From: Mesoplasma seiffertii ATCC 49495
Lineage (GTDB): Bacteria; Bacillota_I; Bacilli_A; Mycoplasmatales; Mycoplasmataceae
Direction of reading: 5' to 3'
NCBI RefSeq assembly: GCF_000518725.1
Contig: NZ_KI912486.1
Location: 188,916 to 252,915 of the forward strand
DNA length: 64,000 nt
Within the stretch, counting starts at the first letter, position 1. The number at the start of each line of letters is the position of its first letter. The position numbers and the translations under genes were made by a program. The notes beneath the pieces were generated by a model, which was not told the DNA's origin, made no database searches, and saw only the letters and a list, made by a program, of their open reading frames with translations. This document shows positions 49,345 to 59,171 of this stretch, in pieces.

Positions 49345-50275
49345 TAATGAGAAAGAAATCATTGATGTTTTAATTATTGGAGGAGGACCAGCAGGGATGA
49401 CTGCGGCAGTTTATACTTCAAGAGCAGGTTTAAACACTGTTATTGTTGAAAAGGAAGCCCCGGGTGGTAAGATGATCAAAACAGAAATGATTGAGAACTT
49501 TCCTGGATATGAAGCAATTATGGGTCCAGATTTATCAATGAAAATGTACGCTCATGCAACTAGTTTTGGAACAAAATTTGAATTTAATGAAGTTGTTCAT
49601 GTTAAAAAACTCCAAGAAGGGTTATTTGAAATTCATTTATTGAATGAGGAAATATTATTTGCTAAAACAGTTATTTTAGCAACCGGAACAAAGGAAAATG
49701 AATTAGGAGTTCCTGGAGAACAACGTTTGTACGGTAAAGGGGTAAGTTATTGTGCAGTTTGTGATGGAGCATTTCATAAAGGCAATGATGTCGCTGTTGT
49801 TGGCGGAGGTTATTCAGCTGTTCAAGAGGGAATGTACTTAAAAAAATTTGTTAATAATTTATATGTAATTGTTCGTAAAGATCATTTTAGAACTGATATG
49901 GTGGCAGTCGAGAAGTTGCGTGCCATGCCAAATGTTAAGTTTTTAATGGAATCTGTTGTTGAAGAAATTATTGGAGACACTAAAGTTGAGGCAATTAAAG
50001 TTAAAGATTTAAAAACTGGAACAGTTCAAGAATTAAAAGTTAGCGCGATTTTTCCATACATCGGAGCTACTCCAATTACTCAGTTTGTATCAGATTTAGA
50101 TATTACTGATGAAAATGGTTATGTATTGGCAAATCCAAAAATGCGTACAAGCATTGAAGGATTGTATGTGGCTGGGGACGTTCGTGATGTTCCTTTACGT
50201 CAAATTGCAATTGCAGTTGGTGATGGGGCAATGGCTGGTCAAATGGCTGTGGAATATTTACAAAACTTACGATAA
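49328..50275 (+). CDS. trxB: Thioredoxin reductase
   Basis: A 315-residue FAD/NADPH enzyme that reduces thioredoxin. It has the FAD-binding IIGGGPAGMTAAVYTSRAGL, the redox pair in YCAVCDGAF, the NADPH-binding VVGGGYSAVQEG and the C-terminal GLYVAGDVRDVPLRQIAIAVGDG. The start ATG 49328 follows AGAGGTAGGA and overlaps the end of lgt1. It lies between the two lgt genes in one operon. Confidence 0.96.
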   Translation: MKNHTNNEKEIIDVLIIGGGPAGMTAAVYTSRAGLNTVIVEKEAPGGKMIKTEMIENFPGYEAIMGPDLSMKMYAHATSFGTKFEFNEVVHVKKLQEGLFEIHLLNEEILFAKTVILATGTKENELGVPGEQRLYGKGVSYCAVCDGAFHKGNDVAVVGGGYSAVQEGMYLKKFVNNLYVIVRKDHFRTDMVAVEKLRAMPNVKFLMESVVEEIIGDTKVEAIKVKDLKTGTVQELKVSAIFPYIGATPITQFVSDLDITDENGYVLANPKMRTSIEGLYVAGDVRDVPLRQIAIAVGDGAMAGQMAVEYLQNLR

Positions 50276-50311
50276 TCAAGTTATAATAAAAAAAGAACAT
50301 GGGGTGATACT

Positions 50312-51655
50312 ATGGTTGATTGAATACAAGGCAATAACTGAAATGTTGATGAGACTAAGCACCTATGAGGTTGGGTTAAACCAGACTACGGGTTTATTCA
50401 CGTTTACGCCCTAGCAATGACACTAGGAATTTTAGTATCAGTAATTTTTTGTCTTTGAAAGTTTTCTCGTCGTGGGTTAAACACGATGGAATTATCAATT
50501 GCAGTGATTGTTTTAGTTCCAATTGCTTTAATGGGAGCTAGTTATTTTGGTAAATTGAATGCTGAAGGATATGGACAACATGCCGGAGGTGCTCACGGAA
50601 TTCAATTGCTTTACTTTTGAGAAGCAGGAATGGCAATTCATGGAGGAATTTATACTTCGACATTTGTTGGCCTAATTATGTTTGCCTTTTTGGGTAAAAA
50701 AACCAAGGTTTCTTTATTTACATATATGGATGCAATTTTGCCAAATATTCTTTGAGGTCAAGTAATTGGAAGATGAGGAAATTTCTTTAATCATGAAGTT
50801 ATGGGGCGTCCACTATACAAAGTAGGGGAAGGTTCGCTACATTTACCTCAATGAATTTTAAATAATACACAAGCTGTTTACAGAGGAAGTGCTGATAATC
50901 CTTTTGGATGAATTCCAGGGCAAACTTATCAAATGAACCCAATTTTCTTATGAGAATCATTAGCATTATTAGGGGTTTGAATATTATTTGTTTTGGTATT
51001 GCCCTTTGTTGTTAAAATGTTGGGAAATAAACCTTGAAAAGTAAATCCTGATAAATATGCTTTTGATCTTAAATTTAGTTTCAAAAAATTCTTTATGCCA
51101 TGAGTAAAAAGTGACCAAAAGTCTCACAAGCAAGTTTGAGATGATGCGTTTGTTTTTAATACAAGTGACAGTAATAAAGAAGCCTATTTAGCACAAATAT
51201 CAAAAATTCAAGACGGTCCGGGAAATAGATTTAAAAAACGCTGACAATCTGGAAAAGCCCTAGTCGAAGCTAACAACCCACATCATTACAAAGTTATTAA
51301 AGCTGGGTTTGAAGGGTTTGCATTCTTCTTTGGTTGAAATTTAGTACGTTTTTGTTTGGAAATGGAACGACCTGATGATCATTTATTTATTATGTATAAC
51401 AAGCCACTTTCGTTGACAGTTATTGGTTTAACTGCTTTGGCAGGATTAATTGGAATGATTCTAACACAATACGGAATCCCACAATTATTTAGAAAGCCAG
51501 GGTATTTATACGAAAAAGATTATTTTGGAATTGTTACACCAACAAAAGCTGTTTCTAATGCTTTGCCACCAACTAAGGTTAAACCTGCAAAACAAAGTAA
51601 GCAAACTGCTAAAGAACAAAAAGCTCTTGAAAAGTTAAAGCGTTTAGAAAAATAA
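50312..51655 (+). CDS. lgt: Prolipoprotein diacylglyceryl transferase paralogue 2 (canonical motif)
   Basis: A 447-residue membrane enzyme that attaches diacylglycerol to the lipobox Cys of prelipoproteins. Here the motif is complete: EAGMAIHGG (His110), then QVIGRWGNFFNHEVMG, and MERPDDHLF near the last spans, with the Arg expected for catalysis. A cytoplasmic insertion of about 100 residues and a Lys-rich tail (KVKPAKQSKQTAKEQKALEKLKRLEK) make it longer than usual. It is likely the active Lgt serving the lipoproteins of this cell-wall-less organism. ATG 50312 follows ATGGGGTGA. Confidence 0.9.
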
Positions 51656-51683
51656 TAAAAACAGAGAACAGGAGTGTGAGAGT

Positions 51684-52616
51684 ATGTCGTTTGCTTTAGA
51701 AGTCAAAGAAGAAATAATCTCGCACACTTTCTCAACTCAACAGCGAAAAGCATTACTTAATGGTTTTATAAGAAACAATGCTGAAATGATCTTTTCTAAT
51801 GGAAAAGAAAAGTTAAAATTAGTAACAATTAGTAATCGAATTGCTCGAAGTTTATTAAGTTTTTGCAAAGAATTTTTTGATGGACAAATTGAAATTTCTG
51901 TTATTCAATCGCAAATTTTAAAAAAACAAAAGACTTTTCAAATAACTTTAATCGATAATTTAAATAATTTTTTAAAAGAAATTGGCATTTATGATGAAAA
52001 TTTTCAAAAACAAGATTTTAGTTTTAAAAATTTTAAAAAAGAAAGCTCGTTGTTAAGAGCTTATATTGCTGGTGTTTTTATAGCTACTGGTTCAGTTAAT
52101 TCTCCAGAAACGACTAATTATCATTTAGAAGTACAATTTAAAGACAAAGCAGCAGCAATAAATTTTGTGACAATTACTGATTTATTTAACTTTGAATTTA
52201 AAATTTTAGAGCGAAAAAATAATCGGTATATCTGTTATATTAAAAAATCACTGATGGTTTCTGACTTTATCAAGCTAATTGATGCTTCCAAAGCAGTCAT
52301 GGCATTTGAAAATCAACGAATATCACGAGATGTTTATAATAATATTAATCGGATGAATAATATTGATATTTCTAATCAAACTAAGGCACTAGCAGCTGGT
52401 CAAAAGCAAATTGAACAAATAAATCACATTAAAAATCGTAAAATGTTCCATTTGCTATCAAAAAAAGCACAAATTTTAGCAAAATTGAGATTAGAAAACC
52501 CCGAAGCGCCTTTTAGTGAGTTAGAATATATTATGAATAGCCAAGGAACCCCAATTACAAAATCTGGGGTAAGCAACTTGTTTAAATCAATTAAAAAAAT
52601 TAGTGAAGAGGTGTAG
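51684..52616 (+). CDS. whiA: DNA-binding protein WhiA
   Basis: A 310-residue protein combining a LAGLIDADG-like N-terminal domain (SFALEVKEEIISH, RKALLNGFIRNNAEM, RAYIAGVFIATGSVNSPETTNYHLEVQF) and a C-terminal helix-turn-helix (NRKMFHLLSKKAQILAKLRLENPEAPFSELEYIMNSQGTPITKSGVSNLFKSIKKIS). WhiA is conserved in Gram-positives and mollicutes; in other lineages it affects division and ribosomal gene control. Its usual neighbours YvcJ and YvcK are absent here. ATG 51684 follows AGGAGTG. Confidence 0.94.
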   Translation: MSFALEVKEEIISHTFSTQQRKALLNGFIRNNAEMIFSNGKEKLKLVTISNRIARSLLSFCKEFFDGQIEISVIQSQILKKQKTFQITLIDNLNNFLKEIGIYDENFQKQDFSFKNFKKESSLLRAYIAGVFIATGSVNSPETTNYHLEVQFKDKAAAINFVTITDLFNFEFKILERKNNRYICYIKKSLMVSDFIKLIDASKAVMAFENQRISRDVYNNINRMNNIDISNQTKALAAGQKQIEQINHIKNRKMFHLLSKKAQILAKLRLENPEAPFSELEYIMNSQGTPITKSGVSNLFKSIKKISEEV

Positions 52617-52621
52617 TTGAA

Positions 52622-52846
52622 ATGACAATAGAGAAAAAAGATGACATTATTGACATATTAAGCAGAAATATGAAAAAATTGAGAACTAAAGCAAAAATTA
52701 CTCAGGAAGAATTAAGTTTTAGATCAGGGTTACACAGAAACTATATTTCTGATTCTGAAAGAGGGCGCAGAAATGTGTCTTTAAAAGTAATTGAAAAAAT
52801 AGCTGAGGGACTTGGAGTCGAAGTTAAAGATTTGTTTAAAAAATAA
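52622..52846 (+). CDS. Small XRE-family helix-turn-helix regulator
   Basis: A 74-residue protein that is essentially one Cro/CI-type HTH domain: LSRNMKKLRTKAKITQEELSFRSGLHRNYISDSERGRRNVSLKVIEKIAEGLGVEVKDLF. The pattern (ITQEELS, GLHRNYISDSERGRRNVS) is like that of restriction-modification controllers and small chromosomal XRE regulators, but no restriction genes lie nearby. It starts 5 nt after whiA and is followed by a terminator, so it is the last gene of that operon. Its target is unknown. Confidence 0.85.
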   Translation: MTIEKKDDIIDILSRNMKKLRTKAKITQEELSFRSGLHRNYISDSERGRRNVSLKVIEKIAEGLGVEVKDLFKK

Positions 52847-52851
52847 TATTT

Positions 52852-52878
52852 CAAAAATGGGGTTCCCCATTTTTATTT
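52852..52878 (+). terminator. Terminator after the XRE gene
   Basis: Stem AAAAATGGGG/CCCCATTTTT with a short TT turn, followed by further T residues. Confidence 0.8.
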
Positions 52879-52907
52879 TGTTCAAAGTTTAGTATGATAT
52901 ATATAAT
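52878..52907 (+). promoter_or_regulatory. Promoter of secG-rnr-smpB
   Basis: TTGTTC (52878-52883), an 18-nt spacer and a perfect TATAAT (52902-52907), 24 nt before the secG ATG. Confidence 0.6.
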
Positions 52908-52931
52908 GAAAGTAGAAGGGCAAGAAAAATC

Positions 52932-53222
52932 ATGTTAAATACAGTTATTAATTTATTCGCTTCAAGTACGGGAAGCAAAATCATATTAGGTTTAGAAATT
53001 GTTGCGATGATTGTTGCAGTAGTTATGGTAATCGTTGGTCTTTTACAAAATAAAAAATCACAAACAGGATTAAGCGCAATTAATGGGGGAAATGAAGAAT
53101 TGTTTTCTAACTCAAAAGAACGTGGAATGGACAAGACCTTATCTATTTGAATGTTATCTTTAGGAATTGTGTTCTTCATAGTAGCTTTAGTTATTTGTAT
53201 CTTAACAAACACTATTCTTTAA
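52932..53222 (+). CDS. secG: Preprotein translocase subunit SecG
   Basis: A 96-residue protein with two membrane spans (KIILGLEIVAMIVAVVMVIVGLLQ and IWMLSLGIVFFIVALVICILTNTIL) joined by QNKKSQTGLSAINGGNEELFSNSKERGMDKTLS, matching the SecG loop pattern (Q..k..GLs...GG.ee.F...k.rg.d..L). It helps SecYE-SecA translocation. One UGA Trp is at 53148. Its stop codon lies in the loop side of a terminator hairpin. Gene order secG-rnr-smpB is typical of Firmicutes. Confidence 0.92.
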
Positions 53223-53234
53223 TAGTGTTTTTTA
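53206..53234 (+). terminator. Terminator/attenuator between secG and rnr
   Basis: Stem AAACACTATT/AATAGTGTTT (53207-53216, 53221-53230) overlapping the secG stop, then T-rich. rnr starts 22 nt later, so some readthrough is likely. Confidence 0.75.
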
Positions 53235-53255
53235 TATATTGGTCAAGGAGAGAAA

Positions 53256-55373
53256 ATGGAAAAAAGAATTATAGAAGTATTGCAACAAAACAATGACAAG
53301 ATGTCATTTGATTTGTTGGCAAATAAAATAAGAGCCACAGATCATATGGCTTTTTTAGAGATTTTAAAAATGATGAGTGAAGAAAACGCAATAGCAATTT
53401 CCCCAGCAAATAATATATATTTATTGAATGACCGTCGCTACTTACATGGAATTTTAAAATTAAATGCCAAAGGGTTTGGTTTTGTATCAAATTTAAACGA
53501 TTCTGAACATGAGGATTATTTTGTTCCCCCAGTAAGTTTGAACGGAACTTTTACAAATGATGAAGTAGTTTATACAATTAAAACTGAACTTGATGGTCGT
53601 TTACGCGCTGAAGTTGTCGAATTAGTTAAACGTGAAAAAACTTCAATTATGGGTGAAATTACAAAGTCTCGTGATGGAAGATTTTTAGACTTTATTCCAA
53701 TGGATAAATCATTTTCCAATTTTCGGGTAATTATGGTTAATAAAGCTGACTTTGACTTAAAAGATAATTTAATTGTTAAAGCTAAAATTTTAGAACTAAA
53801 AGATCGTAAGTTATTCGTGCGTCTTAAAAAAGTTATTGGAGATGCTACTAAAGCAGCAGATAGAATCATTTCAATTGCTGAAGAACTAGACATTCGTACT
53901 GAGTTTCCTAAACGAGTATTAACCAATGCTGAAGAAGTTAATATTCCATTAAGTCAACAACCAGAATTGATTAAAAAACGTATGAAACACTCACTTTTAG
54001 ACAAAATGGTTGTGACAATTGATGGGGTTGACTCAAAAGATTTAGATGACGCAATTCATGTAGAAAAAATGTCAAATGGTCATTTTAAATTAATTGTAGC
54101 CATTGCTGATGTTTCACATTATGTACAACCCAAATCAGCGTTAGACAATGAGGCCTTGTTAAGAGGAAACTCAACTTATCTAGCAAATAAAGTAATCCCA
54201 ATGCTGCCAAGAATTTTATCAGATGATTTATGTTCATTAAATCCAAATACTGAAAAATTAGCATTAGCTTGTGAAATGGAATTTGATCAAACTGGAAAAA
54301 TGCTTTCAAAAAAAGTTTATGAAACTATTATGATTTCTAAAGTCAGACTAAATTATAATGAGGTTAACGAGTACTTTGCTAACCAAGTATGAAATCATTG
54401 TGAAGAATCACGTTTAATGATGGATGCAGCTTTTGAATTATATAAATTAATTGATGCTGTCAAAATTAAGCGAGGAACAATCAATTTTGGTGTTCGTGAA
54501 GCTAAAGTTGTTATGGATAAAGATTCAAATGTTGTTGAAATTAAGGCTCGTGAAACTGGAGAATCAGAACAACTAATCGAACAGTTCATGGTTAGTGCAA
54601 ATGAAGCAGTTGCCGAAATTGTTTTTGATCGTGAATTGCCATTTGTTTATCGTAATCACGGAAAGCCCGAAGAACAAGATTTAATTACTTGATATACATC
54701 ATTGAAGTCTTTTGGAATTGATCCAAAATTGACACCAAAAGAAATGCTTGATCCAATTAATATTAATAAAACATTATTACAAATTGATAATCAAACTAGT
54801 GACCCAATTGAAAAAGAGCTTTTGAATTTATCATTATTACGTTACATGGATAAAGCTAAATATAGCTTGGAAAATATTGGACACTTTGGGTTATCAAGTA
54901 AATGCTATACTCACTTTACATCACCAATTCGTCGATACAGTGATTTAATGGTCCACCGTTACTTGAAGCAATATATTTTAAATAATGACACTCGTGATTT
55001 TATGTTAGAAAAAAATATTGCTTTTATTGATAGAGCATGTGCAATAATTAATGATACTGAAGTTACTTCAGTAGAATGTGAACGTGAAGTTATTAAGGCA
55101 TGTATGGTTGAATATATGGCTGATAAAGTTGGTAATATCTATGAAGGAACAATTGCAGTAGCTTTAAAATTTGGAATTTTTGTTCAATTAGAAAACATGG
55201 TTGAAGGATTAGTTCATATTTCAAACCTTGAAGAAGGAATTGTTTATGATGAAACTAACCAAGTTTTAATTAAGAAAGATAATACTTTTTATCGTATGGG
55301 ACAAAAAGTTAAAGTTAAAGTTATTGGAGCAGATATCAAAAAACGTACAATTGATTTTCAAGTAGTAAAATAA
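53256..55373 (+). CDS. rnr: Ribonuclease R
   Basis: A 705-residue 3'-5' exoribonuclease. Domains in order: an N-terminal winged helix (1-60), a cold-shock domain (GILKLNAKGFGFVSNL), the RNB catalytic domain with the acidic motif VTIDGVDSKDLDDAIHVEK, HFTSPIRRYSDLMVHRYLKQY, and a C-terminal S1 domain (GTIAVALKFGIFVQLENMVEGLVHISNLEEG). It degrades structured RNA and, with tmRNA-SmpB, removes non-stop messages. In mollicutes it is often the only processive 3' exonuclease. smpB follows 16 nt downstream. Confidence 0.96.
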
Positions 55374-55389
55374 TCTAAAGGAGGATCTT

Positions 55390-55839
55390 ATGGGTGAACA
55401 TGTAATTGTTAATAATAAAAAAGCCTATTTTAACTATGAGATTCTCGAAAAATGAGAAGCTGGACTAGTTTTAAATGGGCCAGAAATTAAATCAATCCGC
55501 AATAAAGAAGTTTCAATTGCTGAGGCATTTATTTTAATTCGTAAAGAAGAAGCTTTTATTATTAATATGAATATTAATAAGTATGAATATGCTAATAATA
55601 TTAAGGGAATTGAACCGACACGTAATCGTAAGTTATTGTTACATAAAAAAGAAATTAAGAAGATGTTGGAACGAATCAAATTAGAAAATTTAACAGTTGT
55701 TCCATTACGAGTTTATTTAAAAGGCAATTATGCGAAAATTGAGCTGGGACTTGGTCGTGGGAAAAAGAACTATGACAAGCGTGAAACAATTAAAAAACGT
55801 GATGTTGAAAGACGAGAACTTGCCAAAAACAAGTACTAA
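55390..55839 (+). CDS. smpB: SsrA-binding protein SmpB
   Basis: A 149-residue tmRNA partner that delivers tmRNA to stalled ribosomes. It contains [95 protein letters not shown] and the basic C-terminal tail. One UGA Trp is at 55453. ATG 55390 follows AAAGGAGG. Its RNA partner ssrA is encoded at 59172-59579. Confidence 0.97.
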
Positions 55840-55848
55840 GAGGTAACT

Positions 55849-56355
55849 ATGAATCTAGCACAAACAAATACAACAACAATGCCGATTTGATTTTGAATAA
55901 TTGTTTTTCTTTTAACAGCTCTTGGAATTGCTTTAGGTATTTGAAGTTTTATGAGTGGTTTTAAAAGTATTAGTAAGCCTAAAAGTAATCACCAAATTGA
56001 TGAAATTTTATTAACAAAAAAATATTCTTGAACTGAAGTAGAACAATTGCCTGAATCAACAGGACTTTACATAATGTTTATTGGTCAAAAGTATAATGAT
56101 AAAGAATTTTTTATCCCTATTTTTATTGAAAAGGCGACAAATATCAAAGCTGAAGTTTTAACTTTAAAAAAGTTAATCATTGAAGGCAAAGAAAAGACAC
56201 TTGGAGCCGAAATAACTAGTTATTTAATGCAAAAACAATTAACAGCAGCCGATATTAATTTTTACTTTATTGATGTCCCAAAAGAGTCTTTAGATGAAGG
56301 TTTGCAGAAGTATTTGGAAGCAACAAATGCAGCTAAAAGAGGATTTAAAAAATAA
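55849..56355 (+). CDS. Membrane-anchored protein with a GIY-YIG-like soluble domain, function unknown
   Basis: A 168-residue protein with one N-terminal membrane span (MPIWFWIIVFLLTALGIALGIW) and a soluble domain of about 115 residues. The start of that domain, VEQLPESTGLYIMFIGQKYNDKEFFIPIFIEKATNIKAEV, has the spacing of a GIY-YIG fold (LPxxxGIYxxxxx...YIGKAxNI), but Tyr-Ile-Gly is replaced by Phe-Ile-Glu, so nuclease activity is doubtful. This likeness is a guess from pattern. It starts 9 nt after smpB and ends at a terminator, so it is the last gene of the secG-rnr-smpB operon. Confidence 0.65.
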
Positions 56356-56361
56356 ATAAGC

Positions 56362-56392
56362 AACCAAAATCTTAGTTTTGGTTTTTTTTGGT
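56362..56392 (+). terminator. Terminator of the smpB operon
   Basis: Stem AACCAAAA/TTTTGGTT with a 6-nt loop and two T-runs. Confidence 0.8.
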
Positions 56393-56423
56393 TTTTTTGG
56401 AGAATTTTCCGAGGTCTTTATTA

Positions 56424-56429
56424 TATAAT
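56424..56429 (+). promoter_or_regulatory. -10 box upstream of the small membrane protein
   Basis: A perfect TATAAT 22 nt before ATG 56452. No clear -35 box is visible at the right distance. Confidence 0.35.
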
Positions 56430-56451
56430 TACTAATGTTAGGGGGGATTAA

Positions 56452-56709
56452 ATGTTACTAGCAGAATTAGTTTCAAACCAAAAGGTAATTGTAGGAGCTT
56501 CACTTGCAGTTATCGGTGCAATCATTGCTGCGGTTTTCTTATGACTTTATTTTTGACAAAGAAAAAAAGCTGAACGTCGTGGTGATTTTTATAAATACAA
56601 ACAAGAATCAAAAACTATATGAGATTTTATGAAGAAAAACTTTGTCTTTTATGTTTTTTTATTCGGGCTTGTAATGTTTGTTACTGGTTTTGTGACAGCA
56701 ATATTTTAA
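56452..56709 (+). CDS. Small two-span membrane protein, function unknown
   Basis: An 85-residue protein starting at ATG 56452 after GTTAGGGGGGATT. It has a first hydrophobic segment VIVGASLAVIGAIIAAVFLWLYFW, a basic central loop (QRKKAERRGDFYKYKQESK) and a second segment FVFYVFLFGLVMFVTGFVTAIF. Three UGA Trp codons hide it under the standard code. The strong ribosome binding site and the position 38 nt before ptsG make it a real gene, possibly co-transcribed with the glucose permease. I recognise no family. Confidence 0.75.
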
Positions 56710-56747
56710 TTAACTAACCAAATTATAAAAATTTGAAAGGGGATCTT

Positions 56748-59072
56748 ATGGGGACACAAACCGTAAGTACAGGTAAAGCACACAATGGTTTTATTGCAGG
56801 ACTATCTAAGTTCAAAAGCGGAATCATGCCAACTTTATCTAAATTAAGTAAAGCGTTTTTACTACCAATCGCGTTACTACCAATCGCCGGAGTATTTCTA
56901 GGAGTTGGGGCAGCTGTTGCTAATGCAGCAGACCCACAATCATTTCTATGATACTTTGGGACAGTTATGAATAAAATGGGGGATGTTGCTTTTGGTAACT
57001 TGCCTGTTCTATTCTGTATTTCAGTTGCTTTAGCATATACTAAAGACGCTGGGGTTGCTGCATTAACAGCTGTAGTAGGATTTTTAGTAATGAATGCATT
57101 ACAAGGAGCATTATTACATCCAACAATGGTTTCTGCATCTGAAGAATTAGTTAAACAATATAAAGCTTTGTTTAATGGATTTTGAGAAGGAAAAGAAGTT
57201 GTAGTTGGAATGGAAGTACCAAATCTTGATGCTGCTGGAAAAGTCTTGTATTCATTATTATGACATGACAATATTCCAAATGGTCTAATTACATCAAACT
57301 TAGGTGTTCAATCTTTAAACACTGGAGTTTTTGCAGGAATTTTTGTTGGAGCAATTTCAGCAAAATGTTACAACAGTTTCCACAAAACTCAATTGCCATC
57401 AGCAATTAGTTTCTTTAGTGGAACAAAATTAGTACCAATTATTACATTTTTCGCTGTTATTCCTTTAGGTTTCATATTCGTGTTCTTCTGACCATGAATT
57501 GGACAAGGATTAGCATACTTTGGAACAAAATCAGGAGATATTCCAGTTAAAGGAATTGATTCATTAGTTTTTGAAATGATTGAACGTTCATTAGTACCAT
57601 TTGGACTACACCACGTGTTCTATTCACCATTATGATGAACAAGTGCGGGGGGGTCTATTGCTGATGTAGTTACTCGTGCAAATAACGAATGAATTGTTAA
57701 CGGTAATCCAGCTGGATTAATTAACGGATTATCAATGATTGATTGACAAGATAAAGCTTCAGCATTTGCTGGACACTCAATAACATGAGAAGAATTCTTT
57801 AAAGCTGTAACAAATGATAAAAAATTATTTGGAGCAATGGGTGATCAAACAATGATGGCCGCTTTAATTGGAAGCATTAATAATGAAGTTGGAATTAACT
57901 TTACATCATTTGAGTTATTAGGATTAAACCTAGGACGTTTCCAATCTGGTAAGTTTGGATTTATGTTATTAGGATTACCAATGGCTGCATTGGCAATGTG
58001 ATTTAATGTACCAAAAGAAAATCGTCGAAACGTTATGGGAATTTACTTCTCAGCTGCGTTCACTTGTTTCTTAACAGGAATTACAGAACCAATTGAATAT
58101 ACTTTCTTATTCTTAGCACCATGATTATTCTATGGAGTGCATATGCCATTGGCAGCGCTTTCATTCATGTTTGCTGGAATGTTACAAACTCACGTATCAA
58201 TGACTGTTTCAGGAGGATTTATCGATTACATCGTATTCGGAATTATTCCATTCTTTAACGGGGCAATGTCAGCAGTATCAGCATTTGGTGTTCTAGGAGT
58301 TGCCGCCTTAATGGGACCTGTATACTTCTTAGCATTCTACTTCGCAGTAAAATACGGAAAAGTAATGGTTCCAGGACGTGATACATCAGGACCAGCAGAA
58401 TTATTTACAAAAGATGATTATAAAGCATCAAAAGGTCAAAACCGTGATGGATCAAAAATTGCTGATGTTGAAGCTTCAACAGGAACAAGTAAATGAACTA
58501 CTTCTTCAAATCCAACAGAAATCGCTAGATATGAAAAAGCAGCTAAAATTATTGATTTCTTAGGTGGAGAAGCAAACATCACTGACGTTGATTCATGTGC
58601 TTCACGTTTAAGATTGACAGTTATTGATTCAAGTCTTGTAGATAAAGATGGAATTATGTCTTTAGGTGGATCAACTGGAGCTTTAGTTAGAGGAACAAAC
58701 GTACAAGTAGTTTATGGTGGAGAACAAGAAGCCATTAAACCACGTATGAAAGAAATCCTTGATATTCAAAGATCTCAGCCAAAAGCTACTGTTGAAGTTA
58801 AAACTGAAACTACAAAAGTTGAGGTTTCTCAACCAGAAGTTAAAGAAACTACTGTAATTGAAACAAAAAAAGTAGCAGCTTCTAAGCCAGCGGTTAAAAA
58901 GCCAGCAGCTAAAAAAGTGGCAACTGCAAAACCAGTTGCGACTAAATCAGCAGCGGTTAAAAAGCCAGCAGCTAAAAAAGTTGAACCTAAGAAAACAACT
59001 GTTTCTAAGTCAACAACTGCAAAGCCAGCAGCTAAAAAGCCAGCAGCTAAAAAAGTTGAAACTACAAAATAG
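56748..59072 (+). CDS. ptsG: Glucose-type PTS permease IICB with Lys/Ala/Pro-rich C-terminal tail
   Basis: A 774-residue permease. IIC (about 20-585) has [25 protein letters not shown], the [22 protein letters not shown] loop and [24 protein letters not shown] (about 597-680) carries the phosphocysteine motif [11 protein letters not shown] (Cys617) and ends with [10 protein letters not shown]. No IIA domain is present, so a separate IIA-Glc protein or the IIA of the beta-glucoside permease must supply phosphate. The last 90 residues are repeats of [14 protein letters not shown] type resembling histone H1, very unusual for a PTS protein. ATG 56748 follows AAAGGGG; the TTG at 56733 is part of this region and not used. 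Confidence 0.93.
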
Positions 59073-59089
59073 TTAAAAATAATTATTAG

Positions 59090-59124
59090 AATCCTAGGGG
59101 TATTAAAACCCTTGGGATTTTTTT
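59090..59124 (+). terminator. Terminator of ptsG
   Basis: 12-bp stem AATCCTAGGGGT/ACCCTTGGGATT (59090-59101, 59108-59119, with two G-T pairs) and a T7 run. Confidence 0.85.
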
Positions 59125-59126
59125 AA

Positions 59127-59156
59127 ATAAAAAAACTTAGCAAATTACGCTAAGTT
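59127..59156 (-). terminator. Terminator of tmRNA
   Basis: On the minus strand AACTTAGC/GCTAAGTT with a 7-nt loop is followed by a run of T (A-run at 59128-59135 on plus), 16 nt after the tmRNA CCA end. Confidence 0.8.
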
Positions 59157-59171
59157 GGTTGATTTCTTTAA

